Positions 56,221-64,000 of a stretch of 64,000 nt of DNA are shown here, piece after piece. The stretch is from contig NZ_RQYN01000002.1 in NCBI RefSeq assembly GCF_003860135.1, positions 108,399 to 172,398 of the forward strand, read 5' to 3'. The number at the start of each line of letters is the position of its first letter. The stretch's first letter is position 1. A program made the position numbers and the translations under genes. A model generated the notes under the pieces. That model ran no database searches. It was not told the origin of the DNA and worked only from the letters and a program-made list of their open reading frames with translations. This DNA is from Tannerella forsythia (GTDB lineage Bacteria; Bacteroidota; Bacteroidia; Bacteroidales; Tannerellaceae).

Positions 56221-57084
56221 TTAGCGCGAACGACCAGCAGGCGTTGGAGGAGGAGCCGGACATGTTGCCGACGCGGAGGATTTTTTACGCGCGATGAGAT
56301 GAAAGAGTTTCGCCGCTAAAAAACACGCGATCAGTACGACAATAATAAAAGCGCCCGAAGGTATTTGGAGAAAATACGAGAGGTACAGCCCGGTAACACA
56401 CGAGGCAAAGCCTAAGCCGATGCTTCCGAAGATGATTTTGCGAAAATCGGAGGTGAAGAGGTTGATCGTCATCTGCGGGACGGTGAGCAAGCTCATCAGC
56501 AACATAATGCCCACGAGCCGGATGGACAGTACGATGGTTACCGATATAAAAAGCGTCATCACGTATTCGATGGCTTTGACCGGCAGCCCTTGTGTCCGGG
56601 CAAAATCACGGTCGAAGGCCGAATACAGGACTGCCCGATAATATAAGGTAAAGAACAGGCTCAGGATCGCTGCGAATCCGCCGGTCCAGTAAATGTCGGT
56701 TCGCGAGATGGTCAGGATATTGCCGAACAAATAAGAGGAGAGATTAGGGGCGTAGCCGGGAGTCAGTACGATAAAGATGGCGCCGATGGCCATGCCTAAC
56801 GACCAGATGGCGGCGATGGCCGAATCTTCGCGCACCCGCCGTGAACGACTCATCCATTCCACACCGAAAGCCGACAGCACGGCAAAGCCGAGTGCCGTCA
56901 GAAACGGATTAACTCCTAAATAAAAACCTAACCCCAGACCGCCGAACGAAGCGTGCGTGACGCCTCCGCTGATAAATACCAGTCGGCGCGAAACGATGTA
57001 GGTCCCCACGATACCGCAGGCAATGGCCGTGAATAAACCGCCCCAGAGGGCATTTTGAAAAAACGTATAACGCAAGATTTCCAT
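56221..57084 (-). CDS. Metal ABC transporter permease (ZnuB/MntB type)
   Basis: 287 residues with about eight membrane helices. Family marks: VTHASFGGLGLGFYLG and SIRLVGIMLLMSLLTVPQMTI, which lie in the cytoplasmic loops that contact the ATPase, and the C-terminus is extended with a Ser/Pro-rich tail. It should import Zn2+, Mn2+ or Fe2+. No ATPase or substrate-binding protein gene is adjacent within the window; partners must be elsewhere. Confidence 0.88.
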   Translation of the reverse strand: MEILRYTFFQNALWGGLFTAIACGIVGTYIVSRRLVFISGGVTHASFGGLGLGFYLGVNPFLTALGFAVLSAFGVEWMSRSRRVREDSAIAAIWSLGMAIGAIFIVLTPGYAPNLSSYLFGNILTISRTDIYWTGGFAAILSLFFTLYYRAVLYSAFDRDFARTQGLPVKAIEYVMTLFISVTIVLSIRLVGIMLLMSLLTVPQMTINLFTSDFRKIIFGSIGLGFASCVTGLYLSYFLQIPSGAFIIVVLIACFLAAKLFHLIARKKSSASATCPAPPPTPAGRSR

Positions 57085-57327
57085 CAGACAGTCTCTCCTT
57101 TTTCTTTTTTTTCGACGGTTTCGGACACGCGCTCTCTATAAGGCGCTTAGTCCGTGGTTATTCCGGTTCTCCGAAATAGCGGACGAAGATAAATAAAAGA
57201 ATTGAAACGGCAGACGGGCACAGGCCTTAAATTCGGGCGAAAGCTAAAAACAGGGTGGTAGACAACGAAACAGCACGAAGATGCGAATCAATATTGCGTT
57301 AAATAATTTTAAATACAGTATTATGTA

Positions 57328-57358
57328 TTGCATTGGTTATTTGCGATACATACTTTTG
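57328..57358 (+). promoter_or_regulatory. Promoter for the PadR-PspC unit
   Basis: TTG (57328-57330), 20-bp gap, TACTTTTG (57351-57358), 19 bp before the PadR ATG. Confidence 0.75.
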
Positions 57359-57377
57359 TGCCAAAACATAGAACAAT

Positions 57378-57707
57378 ATGAATGCAGAAAATGTAAAATC
57401 GCAGATGAGGAAGGGGATCTTGGAATATTGCATCCTCCTGCTCTTAAAAAAGGAGCCGTCGTACACTTCCGATCTGATTCAGAAGTTGAAAGAGGCACGA
57501 TTGATTGTTGTGGAAGGTACATTGTATCCATTGCTTACGCGTTTGAAAAACAGCGGGCTGTTAAGTTACCAATGGATCGAGTCGACGCAGGGGCCGCCCC
57601 GGAAATATTACCGGTTGACGGAAGCGGGAGAGGCGTTTCTGAAGGAGCTGGAGCTTTCGTGGCAAGAGCTGAACGATACGATTAATCATATTAGAAATAA
57701 CGAATAA
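57378..57707 (+). CDS. PadR-family transcriptional regulator
   Basis: 109 residues. A winged helix with the PadR core: MRKGILEYCILLLLKKEPSY, then EGTLYPLLTRLKNSGLLSYQW and GPPRKYYRLTEAGEAFL. It is a small PadR-s1 type and probably dimerises through the last helix. In Bacteroidetes such regulators often lie next to a PspC-type membrane protein gene, as here (13-bp gap). It is likely to auto-regulate this unit. Confidence 0.93.
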   Translation: MNAENVKSQMRKGILEYCILLLLKKEPSYTSDLIQKLKEARLIVVEGTLYPLLTRLKNSGLLSYQWIESTQGPPRKYYRLTEAGEAFLKELELSWQELNDTINHIRNNE

Positions 57708-57719
57708 AATAATAAGACA

Positions 57720-58856
57720 ATGAAAAAAACATTAACCGTGAATTTAAACGGAACCGTCTTTCATATCGACGAGGATGCATATCAATTATTGGAGAGCTAT
57801 CTGTCCAATCTTCGCATTCATTTCAGCCGTGAAGAAGGCTCGGACGAGATTATGAGTGATTTCGAAGCGCGTATTTCCGAATTGCTTAACGACCGGATAC
57901 GCCTTGGCTTTAGCGTGATCACGATTGAACATGTGGAAGAGGTGATTCAGCGCATGGGGAAGCCCGAAGAACTGTTTGCCGGAGAAGAAAAAAATGCCGG
58001 AAGCGAATCGTCTGCCGCTACGGAAACGACGTCCGGCGCTTCCGACAGGAAGTTCCGCAAGCGACTGATGCGAGACCCGGACGATAAGATGCTCGGAGGA
58101 GTAGCCAGCGGACTTGCCGCTTATTTTGGACTCGATACGACGTTGCTGCGACTGGTCATGATCTTGCTCCTGATTGTGTCGATGACGGTTCCCATCACGA
58201 TTATATACATCGTACTGTGGCTCGTACTGCCGCTTGCGCGAACGGCTACCGACCGACTTGTGATGCGTGGTGAACCGGTCAATCTCGAAAATATCGGGCG
58301 GACGGTGACGGACGGGTTCGAGAAAGTATCGGACGATATGCGGAGTTATATCCGTACAAACGGGCCGCGCACGCCGTTGCAGAAGATCGCCGATTTTATC
58401 GTTTCGTTCTTTGCCGCCGTGCTCAAAGTAGGAGCCGTGCTGTTGGGCATCCTGCTGATTCCCGTGTGTATCTTTGTATTGTTTATTCTGCTGATCGTTG
58501 TCTTTGCGCTGATTGTCGGAGGGTGGAGCGCCGTATTCAGTTACCTGCCGTGGGTCGATTCGGATATGTACTTCGTATCCGAGATGCCCAACTATATCGC
58601 CGTATGGGGAAGCATCTCCGGAATCTTACTGCTCGGAATTCCTTTGATGGCGTTGTTGTACCGACTCTTCAGACGCTCGTTGAACTTAGGCCCGATGGCC
58701 GGGGCCGTGAAATGGATTCTGCTTCTCGTCTGGCTGGCCTCGTTGGTAGGCGTTTGCGCCGTCGGCGTCTGGGCGGTAAAAGAATACAGCGGCTTCTATT
58801 TCGAGACAATCAGTCAGACGCTCCCGGCCCTTTCGTCATGGGTCGGACAGGCATGA
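57720..58856 (+). CDS. PspC-domain membrane protein
   Basis: 378 residues. The N-terminal ~100 residues (TVFHIDEDAYQLLESYL and EVIQRMGKPEELFAGEE) form a cytosolic helical domain. The PspC domain is at ~115-175 (DDKMLGGVASGLAAYFGLD, then a membrane helix). Two or more further membrane helices follow (AAVLKVGAVLLGILLIPVC, ISGILLLGIPLMALLYRLF). It is likely an envelope-stress membrane sensor with the PadR protein as partner (inference). A terminator-like hairpin follows. Confidence 0.9.
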   Translation: MKKTLTVNLNGTVFHIDEDAYQLLESYLSNLRIHFSREEGSDEIMSDFEARISELLNDRIRLGFSVITIEHVEEVIQRMGKPEELFAGEEKNAGSESSAATETTSGASDRKFRKRLMRDPDDKMLGGVASGLAAYFGLDTTLLRLVMILLLIVSMTVPITIIYIVLWLVLPLARTATDRLVMRGEPVNLENIGRTVTDGFEKVSDDMRSYIRTNGPRTPLQKIADFIVSFFAAVLKVGAVLLGILLIPVCIFVLFILLIVVFALIVGGWSAVFSYLPWVDSDMYFVSEMPNYIAVWGSISGILLLGIPLMALLYRLFRRSLNLGPMAGAVKWILLLVWLASLVGVCAVGVWAVKEYSGFYFETISQTLPALSSWVGQA

Positions 58857-58993
58857 TGAAAGAAGAAGTCGCCTGTAAAATAGCTTAAATCTCGCAAAAG
58901 ACGTAAGATCATAGGCCAATACGGCAACCCAACCGTCGAAAAAAAGAGGAGAAAAGTGATGCTAATTTTCGCGATCTTACGATCTCTTTCCAC

Positions 58994-59020
58994 AGGCGTT
59001 CCGTTTCGGCGGGACGCCTT
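58994..59020 (+). terminator. Hairpin after the PspC gene
   Basis: AGGCGT-CC and GG-ACGCCT arms (58994-59020) separated by GTTTCGGC, with short T's. Bases 58857-59143 also hold a longer inverted repeat (CGTAAGATC and GATCTTACG at ~58904 and ~58974). The remainder of the gap is unremarkable except a TATCTTTA at 59093-59100 that could be the -7 box of the sigma gene. Confidence 0.6.
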
Positions 59021-59143
59021 TGTGGGTTGATGGAATGGCCGGAAGAGAATAAGGAAGGAATACCGGAACAGCATACACACAATAACGATACATATCTTTA
59101 CGTTGCAACTGTAAGTGCCCACATAAAATACAAAAGAGCCGTG

Positions 59144-59629
59144 ATGAACAAGGACGAATTTAAAGAAGTTTTTTATGTTCATTTTGATGCGATCCGAAAT
59201 TTTATCTATTATCGGTGTGGTGATATAGAGATGGCTTCGGATATTGCGCAGGATGTGTTTTTAAAGGTCTGGGAAAAGAGAAGTATGTTGAACAGCCATT
59301 CTGTCAAATCCCTGCTTTATAAAATGGCTATGGATCGTTGTACGGATTATTACAGAAAGAACCAAATCCGGATGAATTTTGAACATGAGATGATATTCAA
59401 CAAAGATGGAGAGCTTTCGCCCGAAGATGAAGCATCGTTCAGGGAGCTGTCTGTTACATATGCCAAAGCATTGCAACAGATGCCTGAACGACAGCGGATC
59501 GTCTTTCTTATGAATCGGGAAGACGGAATGAAGTATGCGGAAATAGCAGATTGTCTTAATGTCAGTAAAAAAGCTGTCGAAAAGTACATAAGTGCGGCAT
59601 TACGATTTTTAAAAAAGAGACTTTTATAA
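59144..59629 (+). CDS. ECF-type RNA polymerase sigma factor
   Basis: 161 residues from the ATG at 59144; the frame extends to 59027 but the shorter form starts with the region-2 helix (MNKDEFKEVFYVHFDAIRNF). Region 2 shows ASDIAQDVFLKVWEKR and region 4 PERQRIVFLMNREDGMKYAEIADCLNVSKKAV in consecutive parts. It belongs to the FecI-like group that pairs with the following FecR gene (5-bp gap). Confidence 0.94.
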   Translation: MNKDEFKEVFYVHFDAIRNFIYYRCGDIEMASDIAQDVFLKVWEKRSMLNSHSVKSLLYKMAMDRCTDYYRKNQIRMNFEHEMIFNKDGELSPEDEASFRELSVTYAKALQQMPERQRIVFLMNREDGMKYAEIADCLNVSKKAVEKYISAALRFLKKRLL

Positions 59630-59634
59630 GTGAA

Positions 59635-60405
59635 ATGAAGATGGAGAATATGAAGATGAAACCCGCTTGGCCTAAAAGTAAAGAAGAAATCTGGGATGAA
59701 GTCTTTGAAAATATCGATGAACAAGAGCTCCCGAAAACATTCTTGAAACGGATTCCTATATGGGGCTATGTGGCGAGTCTGGCAGTGGCTGTTCTTTTAG
59801 CTTGTTATTTTTATACAGTGACAGAAGAAGCAAAGAGAGGAGAGCACTCGACCGTAAAACTTCCGGATCACTCAACCGTAACGTTGAATGCAGCGACTAA
59901 ATTATCATATAAACCCCTTGCATGGTTTTTTTCAAGAAAGGTAGACCTTGAAGGTGAAGCCTATTTCGATGTAAAACCCGGCAGTCAATTCAGCGTACAT
60001 TCAGATCGTCACACGGTGAAAGTAGTAGGTACTGCATTCAATGTCTATGCCCGTTCCGGAATGTATCGTGTGACCTGTCTTTCGGGAGAGGTAAAGGTAA
60101 ATACAGGTAAAGAATCTGTTGTGCTTCATTCCAATATGCAGGTAACGACTCACGATTCGACTTTCCGTATTGATCGTGATGTCGTATCCTCGACCGTGAT
60201 TGGGTGGATGCAAGGAAAATTCGTATTTATCGCCATGCCACTGCAAGATGTTATTGCAGAAATAGAACGTCAATACAACATTCATGTTACTCCTGCGTCT
60301 TATCCCCATCATATTTATTCGGGAAACTTTTCGAAAACCGAGAAGCCCGAAGAGATTCTCGAAATTATCGGTAAGCCTTTTGGAATCACATTCAGGATCG
60401 AATAA
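59635..60405 (+). CDS. FecR-family anti-sigma factor
   Basis: 256 residues. A short cytosolic N-terminus (EEIWDEVFENIDEQELPKTF), one membrane helix near 50-70 (GYVASLAVAVLLACYFYTV), then the FecR domain (VKLPDHSTVTLNAATKLSYK, GEAYFDVKPGSQFSVHSD) and the C-terminal domain (MPLQDVIAEIERQYNIHVT). It is adjacent to its sigma and to its receptor; the stop codon abuts the receptor start. Confidence 0.94.
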   Translation: MKMENMKMKPAWPKSKEEIWDEVFENIDEQELPKTFLKRIPIWGYVASLAVAVLLACYFYTVTEEAKRGEHSTVKLPDHSTVTLNAATKLSYKPLAWFFSRKVDLEGEAYFDVKPGSQFSVHSDRHTVKVVGTAFNVYARSGMYRVTCLSGEVKVNTGKESVVLHSNMQVTTHDSTFRIDRDVVSSTVIGWMQGKFVFIAMPLQDVIAEIERQYNIHVTPASYPHHIYSGNFSKTEKPEEILEIIGKPFGITFRIE

Positions 60406-62994
60406 ATGAGACCGACCGGTATTATTTTGTTATTCCTGTGGGTGACGGCCGCGACTGTTTGTTCGCAGTCGGTCAGAATGGATGTGCACAATGAGCCGTT
60501 AAACAAGGTGTTGAGCAGGCTGCAGTTAGAGTTGTCGTTTGATGATCGGACGTTGTCGGAATATAATATATCGGTCTCGAAATCGTTTGAAAATCCCGAG
60601 TCTGCATTATTGTGGCTACTCGAGGACAAGCCTTTCCGTGTAGAGAGAATAAAAAATGTATATGTGATTATCCCGTGCGATAATCAAAAAAAGAATCCTG
60701 CAGATCGTGTCTTCGGGAATATAGAAGTTCGGCCTTTTAGTTTTAAAGGAACGGTTGTATCGCAAACAACCGGTGAACCGTTGGAATATGCCATTGTGAG
60801 TTTATTGGATGCGGACAGTATTCCCATAGCAACAGGTTTTACGACCGATAAAGGGCAATTTGCAATCAAGACATCACGTGTTCCGGCAAGCATAAAAATC
60901 GGCAGTCTGGGATACCGAACACGATATGAAAACATCCGCGACGTGGATGGAAATCTTGGTGTTATTCATCTGAATGATTGCATGATTCCATTGGGTGAGG
61001 TGGTCGTAGCAGCGGAAAAGACTTCGAAGGAGATACACCATACGACTTACGTTATCACTCCGCAGATGCTGCGTGGGGTACATGATGCGCTGGAACTGTC
61101 GGACAAAATCCCCGGCATATATTTTGATCAATCATCAAACTCCGTTTGGTTGAATCATCATGCCAATATTTTGTTGTTAGTAGACGGTGTACCCTATTCC
61201 GAGACATATCTGCGACATCTTTCTCCTGACAGGATCGAAGCAATCGAGGTGATTCACGCCGTGTCGGGGCGGTTTGTTTCTGACGATTATGCCGGAATTA
61301 TTCAGTTCGTTCTTAAAAAAAATTATACCGGATATGATTTGCATGCGTCGAATGCTGTCTGGATGAATCTTTCGAAGACTGCCGAAAACTGTCGCTTGCC
61401 GGAAAATCATCCTTCTCTGGGATTTATCTATACGACTCATCGCCTGAACTTTTTCGGAATGTATGAATATGATCGTGAAAAAAGTAATTATCATGCGACT
61501 AAATCTTTAACATACGACCGATATAAACTTGTTTCTCATTCTGTTTCTCATCCTGCGCATCGATACCGGTACGACCATCATACCGTAAACGGAGGGATCA
61601 ATTATCATCTGACTCCTTTTCAAATCTTAGGTATGCAGTCCGATTATACGCGTGGGAGCACTAAGACGCTTCAACAATACACGATGCGACGAACCGATCT
61701 GTCGAATAATTACGATCGCTCTTTTACGAGCGAAACGGAAAATCTCATACAGGCACATACATTTACAGGTTCATTGTTTTATAAAGGTCAGTTTGCCAAT
61801 CGTCTGCATGTTTACGCTGATTTTTCGTACAATTATTACGATAACGATATGAAGAATGAATACCATCAGGGAGGAGAGGATGTTTACCGGTATTCGGACT
61901 TATGGAATGAATATAAGAAACAGACCGGATTGAATTTCGAAGGGAAATACAGCCTTTCACATAACATGTCGATAGAGGCAGGATATTCCAATCTATATCG
62001 TCGATATGCGTCTAAAAGCAGCCAGGGGATAGGTTTTTTAAACTATAAAGAAAACAGGAATAGAGCTTCTGTCTATTTTTCCCGTCTCTTTTCAGATAGA
62101 ACGCGCTTGAGGGCCGGTGTCGCATTCGAGCATATATATTCACATAACGGAATAACCGGAAAGCATACTACCCGGATACTTCCTTATGTATGGATGAACG
62201 TTAAAATCACCTCAAAAGGAAGCCTTATTGCGGGATATACGGCTAATAGCCTTTATCCGTCTCTTTACCAGCTTAGCCCGATGAGTATTGTCGTCGATAC
62301 ATTTTTGACACAGATTGGCAATCCTGATGTAACCTCTGCCGTTCGTCACCATGGTTTTATGGAGATTTCACTGGGGGATAAATTGAAACTTATGCCCCAA
62401 GTTGTTTTTATTAACGATGGTATCAGTGAAGTATATGACAGAAAAGCATATAAACTCTACCGTACGTTCAATCAGATCGATTTTCGTGAATATAGCCTGA
62501 ATGTATCGTATAATCAATCGTTCGGAAGATATTTTCGTTTGAAAAGTACCCTTACCTTTTATCATCAGGACGCGTTATATGAGGCGAATCGGAATTCCGT
62601 CAATGGATGGATGATTTATTCCGATGGTAATTTCTACCATCCGGATTGGGCGGCCGGGATACAGTTCGGATATTATCGAAATATGAAAAAGAATATTCTT
62701 TGGCAAGGTTATTACATGTCGGGAAAGGATTTTTGGAGTATTACCGCACGAAAAGAACTGTGGAATCATCGTATCTCCGTGATGTTGTCTTATATTCCGC
62801 CGATTGAGTTCGGGGTCAGAAACGACAGGATCAAATATCTGGACACACCGCTCTACAAAGAAAGAACAACGACCGATTTATCTTCGTACCATCCGACATT
62901 GCTGCTGAAAGTCGGTCTTCGTTTTGACCATGGAACGAGAAAAGAACCGGTTGAAAACAAAACCATAAAGATGCTGCATAAGCCGGAACGATAG
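60406..62994 (+). CDS. TonB-dependent transducer-type receptor with STN domain
   Basis: 862 residues with a signal peptide (MRPTGIILLFLWVTAATVCSQ), an STN domain (~25-95, NEPLNKVLSRLQLELSFDDR), a CarboxypepD_reg domain (~110-195, FKGTVVSQTTGEPLEYAIVS), plug (LLLVDGVPYSETYLRHLSP, ~255-310) and barrel of the OMP_b-brl_3 type. The order sigma, FecR, receptor is a classical cell-surface signalling unit. No SusD gene is present; a small lipoprotein gene occupies that place. The substrate cannot be inferred. Confidence 0.9.
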   Translation: MRPTGIILLFLWVTAATVCSQSVRMDVHNEPLNKVLSRLQLELSFDDRTLSEYNISVSKSFENPESALLWLLEDKPFRVERIKNVYVIIPCDNQKKNPADRVFGNIEVRPFSFKGTVVSQTTGEPLEYAIVSLLDADSIPIATGFTTDKGQFAIKTSRVPASIKIGSLGYRTRYENIRDVDGNLGVIHLNDCMIPLGEVVVAAEKTSKEIHHTTYVITPQMLRGVHDALELSDKIPGIYFDQSSNSVWLNHHANILLLVDGVPYSETYLRHLSPDRIEAIEVIHAVSGRFVSDDYAGIIQFVLKKNYTGYDLHASNAVWMNLSKTAENCRLPENHPSLGFIYTTHRLNFFGMYEYDREKSNYHATKSLTYDRYKLVSHSVSHPAHRYRYDHHTVNGGINYHLTPFQILGMQSDYTRGSTKTLQQYTMRRTDLSNNYDRSFTSETENLIQAHTFTGSLFYKGQFANRLHVYADFSYNYYDNDMKNEYHQGGEDVYRYSDLWNEYKKQTGLNFEGKYSLSHNMSIEAGYSNLYRRYASKSSQGIGFLNYKENRNRASVYFSRLFSDRTRLRAGVAFEHIYSHNGITGKHTTRILPYVWMNVKITSKGSLIAGYTANSLYPSLYQLSPMSIVVDTFLTQIGNPDVTSAVRHHGFMEISLGDKLKLMPQVVFINDGISEVYDRKAYKLYRTFNQIDFREYSLNVSYNQSFGRYFRLKSTLTFYHQDALYEANRNSVNGWMIYSDGNFYHPDWAAGIQFGYYRNMKKNILWQGYYMSGKDFWSITARKELWNHRISVMLSYIPPIEFGVRNDRIKYLDTPLYKERTTTDLSSYHPTLLLKVGLRFDHGTRKEPVENKTIKMLHKPER

Positions 62995-63083
62995 ACTTCG
63001 TTTTCAAAACCGGGAGGTAGGGTATTGGCTCGTTCGCACGGTATAATAGTATAACGCGTAACGTATAAATAAAAAACAATCGT

Positions 63084-63626
63084 ATGAAAAAGATGTATTT
63101 ATTGTTCTTGTCAGTCATCTGCCTCTTATCCGGTGGGTGCGAACAAGAGCTGGAGGAAGACAAACCGGATACCACATTATCCGAAATAATCGCAAGGGCT
63201 TCTCATGCGGAAACTTTTATGAAAAGTTCGTTTGTGGCAGATAAAGGACGAGAATCGGTCGTTTTTACGGGAAGCGATATCCTGTGGTTTAATGAAACAA
63301 CAAAAGAAATTCGTTTTCAAGAAAATGTGTCGATGAAAAACGTGATTTCCATTCACCAATCGGTAAAAATCTATATCGGTAATGAATATTTGTTTTCGTC
63401 CATGATTTGTGTGAGCAGCCTCAATTCGCAGATATTTAACAGTCTGGTGCTTTATTACAATATGGTGGAAAACAAATATTACTTGTTGGATGGTTATCCC
63501 GAAGTGGCCGTGTTGTCAGACCCGCAGGAAGCACAGAAACTGCGTAACGAAAACAGACAATCCATCGCGTCGGAATGGAAAAAATTTATCGATCAATTGA
63601 AGAAAGAAGGTCGATACAAAAATTGA
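63084..63626 (+). CDS. Lipoprotein of unknown function downstream of the receptor
   Basis: 180 residues with lipobox CLLSGGC (Cys19). The mature part is predicted alpha/beta with no recognised domain (SFVADKGRESVVFTGSDILWF, IHQSVKIYIGNEYLFSSMIC), ending in a basic helix KKFIDQLKKEGRYKN. It is 89 bp after the receptor and probably part of its unit, at the position where SusD-like partners occur. It may aid ligand capture (inference). The DNA is AT-rich. Confidence 0.8.
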   Translation: MKKMYLLFLSVICLLSGGCEQELEEDKPDTTLSEIIARASHAETFMKSSFVADKGRESVVFTGSDILWFNETTKEIRFQENVSMKNVISIHQSVKIYIGNEYLFSSMICVSSLNSQIFNSLVLYYNMVENKYYLLDGYPEVAVLSDPQEAQKLRNENRQSIASEWKKFIDQLKKEGRYKN

Positions 63627-63679
63627 AAAGGGATTGTTATATTGCGTTGATAAAAATGAAAAAAATAATGTTGTAAAAC

Positions 63680-63724
63680 AAGCCATATCTGAGTCAATTA
63701 TTATTGAAGTCGGATATGGCTTTT
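63680..63724 (+). terminator. Terminator of the sigma/FecR/receptor unit
   Basis: AAGCCATATC (63680-63689) pairs with GATATGGCTT (63713-63722), then further T's. Confidence 0.85.
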
Positions 63725-63816
63725 GTATGGGATTATACGAATCGACGTTAGTATGTGTTATAAAATCGGGAAAACATGTTGTAAAACATACTGTAATCAT
63801 TTCGTCGGTTTTACTA

Positions 63817-64000
63817 CTGTCCCGTAAAAGTGGATAAATAGTCCCTCCTTAACAATTGATTTTCTTGAATAAAAAGGGATAAAAGTATATTTTTTCCTTT
63901 GGCAGAAACCCGTGAAAAATAGAACGCAAAAGATTTTCCTTAATCTTTTCCAGCATTTTCTTTAGATTCCAAGCTGTTGCTGCCATGTAGGCATTAATAT
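63817..64000 (-). mobile_element. Insertion sequence end, truncated by window
   Basis: A likely terminal inverted repeat begins CTGTCCCGTAAAAGTGG near 63817, ~30 bp from the transposase stop. The rest of the element runs past the right border. The target-site duplication cannot be identified from one end. Confidence 0.65.
63849..64000 (-). CDS. C-terminus of an IS1182/IS5-type DDE transposase (partial)
   Basis: The last ~50 codons read INAYMAATAWNLKKMLEKIK near the window edge and end KKINC before the stop at 63849-63851. The AATAWNLKKM motif is typical of the C-terminal helix of IS1182-like transposases. The start is outside the window. Confidence 0.7.
   Translation of the reverse strand, partial: INAYMAATAWNLKKMLEKIKENLLRSIFHGFLPKEKIYFYPFLFKKINC

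Noticed and set aside
63634..63837. A 67-codon frame between the lipoprotein and the insertion sequence
   Set aside because: It contains the terminator hairpin of the upstream unit and runs into the insertion sequence end.

Overview
The window looks like the chromosome of a Bacteroidales bacterium, most likely a Tannerellaceae/Porphyromonadaceae-type organism (inference). The evidence is: many promoters of the Bacteroidetes form (TTG or TTTG, about 20 bp, then TAnnTTTG); a SusC/SusD pair; FecR-type anti-sigma factors; the yceD-rpmF-fabH-era-der cluster; almost no Shine-Dalgarno sequences; and one protein with a C-terminal tail that resembles a type IX secretion signal. Most of the window is moderately GC-rich. 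One glycosidase gene (17.9-21.2 kb) and the right end (59-64 kb) are visibly richer in AT.

Layout. 0-5 kb: the tail of a thioredoxin-like protein, cobU, a TIGR01777 epimerase, a 16-unit tandem array followed by a small helical-protein gene, tRNA-Gln and tyrS. 5-11 kb: a GH123-type glycosidase, then the housekeeping cluster der-era-fabH-rpmF-yceD on the minus strand. 11-28 kb: a minus-strand polysaccharide utilisation locus running FecR anti-sigma, SusC with STN domain, SusD, two GH106-like enzymes, GH28, GH92. Together these suggest a rhamnose-, uronate- and mannose-containing glycan (inference). 28-37 kb: a putative T9SS cargo protein, a transaldolase-family enzyme, a second array with its small gene, engB, a lipoprotein, trpS, two more small lipoproteins and mdh. 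37-42 kb: dxs-trkA-trkH. 42-47 kb: a metal (probably zinc) locus with a ZnuD-like TonB receptor, two tandem DUF4625 proteins, a His/Cys-rich membrane protein and a ZIP transporter. 47-51 kb: a DUF6261-like gene with a third array in front of it, then a large outer-membrane protein and its partner. 51-57 kb: a GH106-like lipoprotein, birA, a YjbR protein, yraN and a metal ABC permease. 57-64 kb: PadR and PspC genes, an ECF sigma/FecR/TonB-receptor/lipoprotein unit, and the end of an insertion sequence that runs out of the window.

The most unusual feature is a set of three unrelated-sequence tandem arrays (2520-2848, 30490-30887, 47756-48008). All have a 21-bp period; the third has a 42-bp unit, which is 2 x 21. 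All contain internal dyads, and each lies within about 140 bp 5' of a gene for a small, predicted all-helical protein of unknown function. The period is two helical turns of DNA. This points to a recurring array-plus-gene module rather than three accidents. A fourth, two-copy dyad element with mutually exclusive stems lies between susD and the next glycosidase gene.
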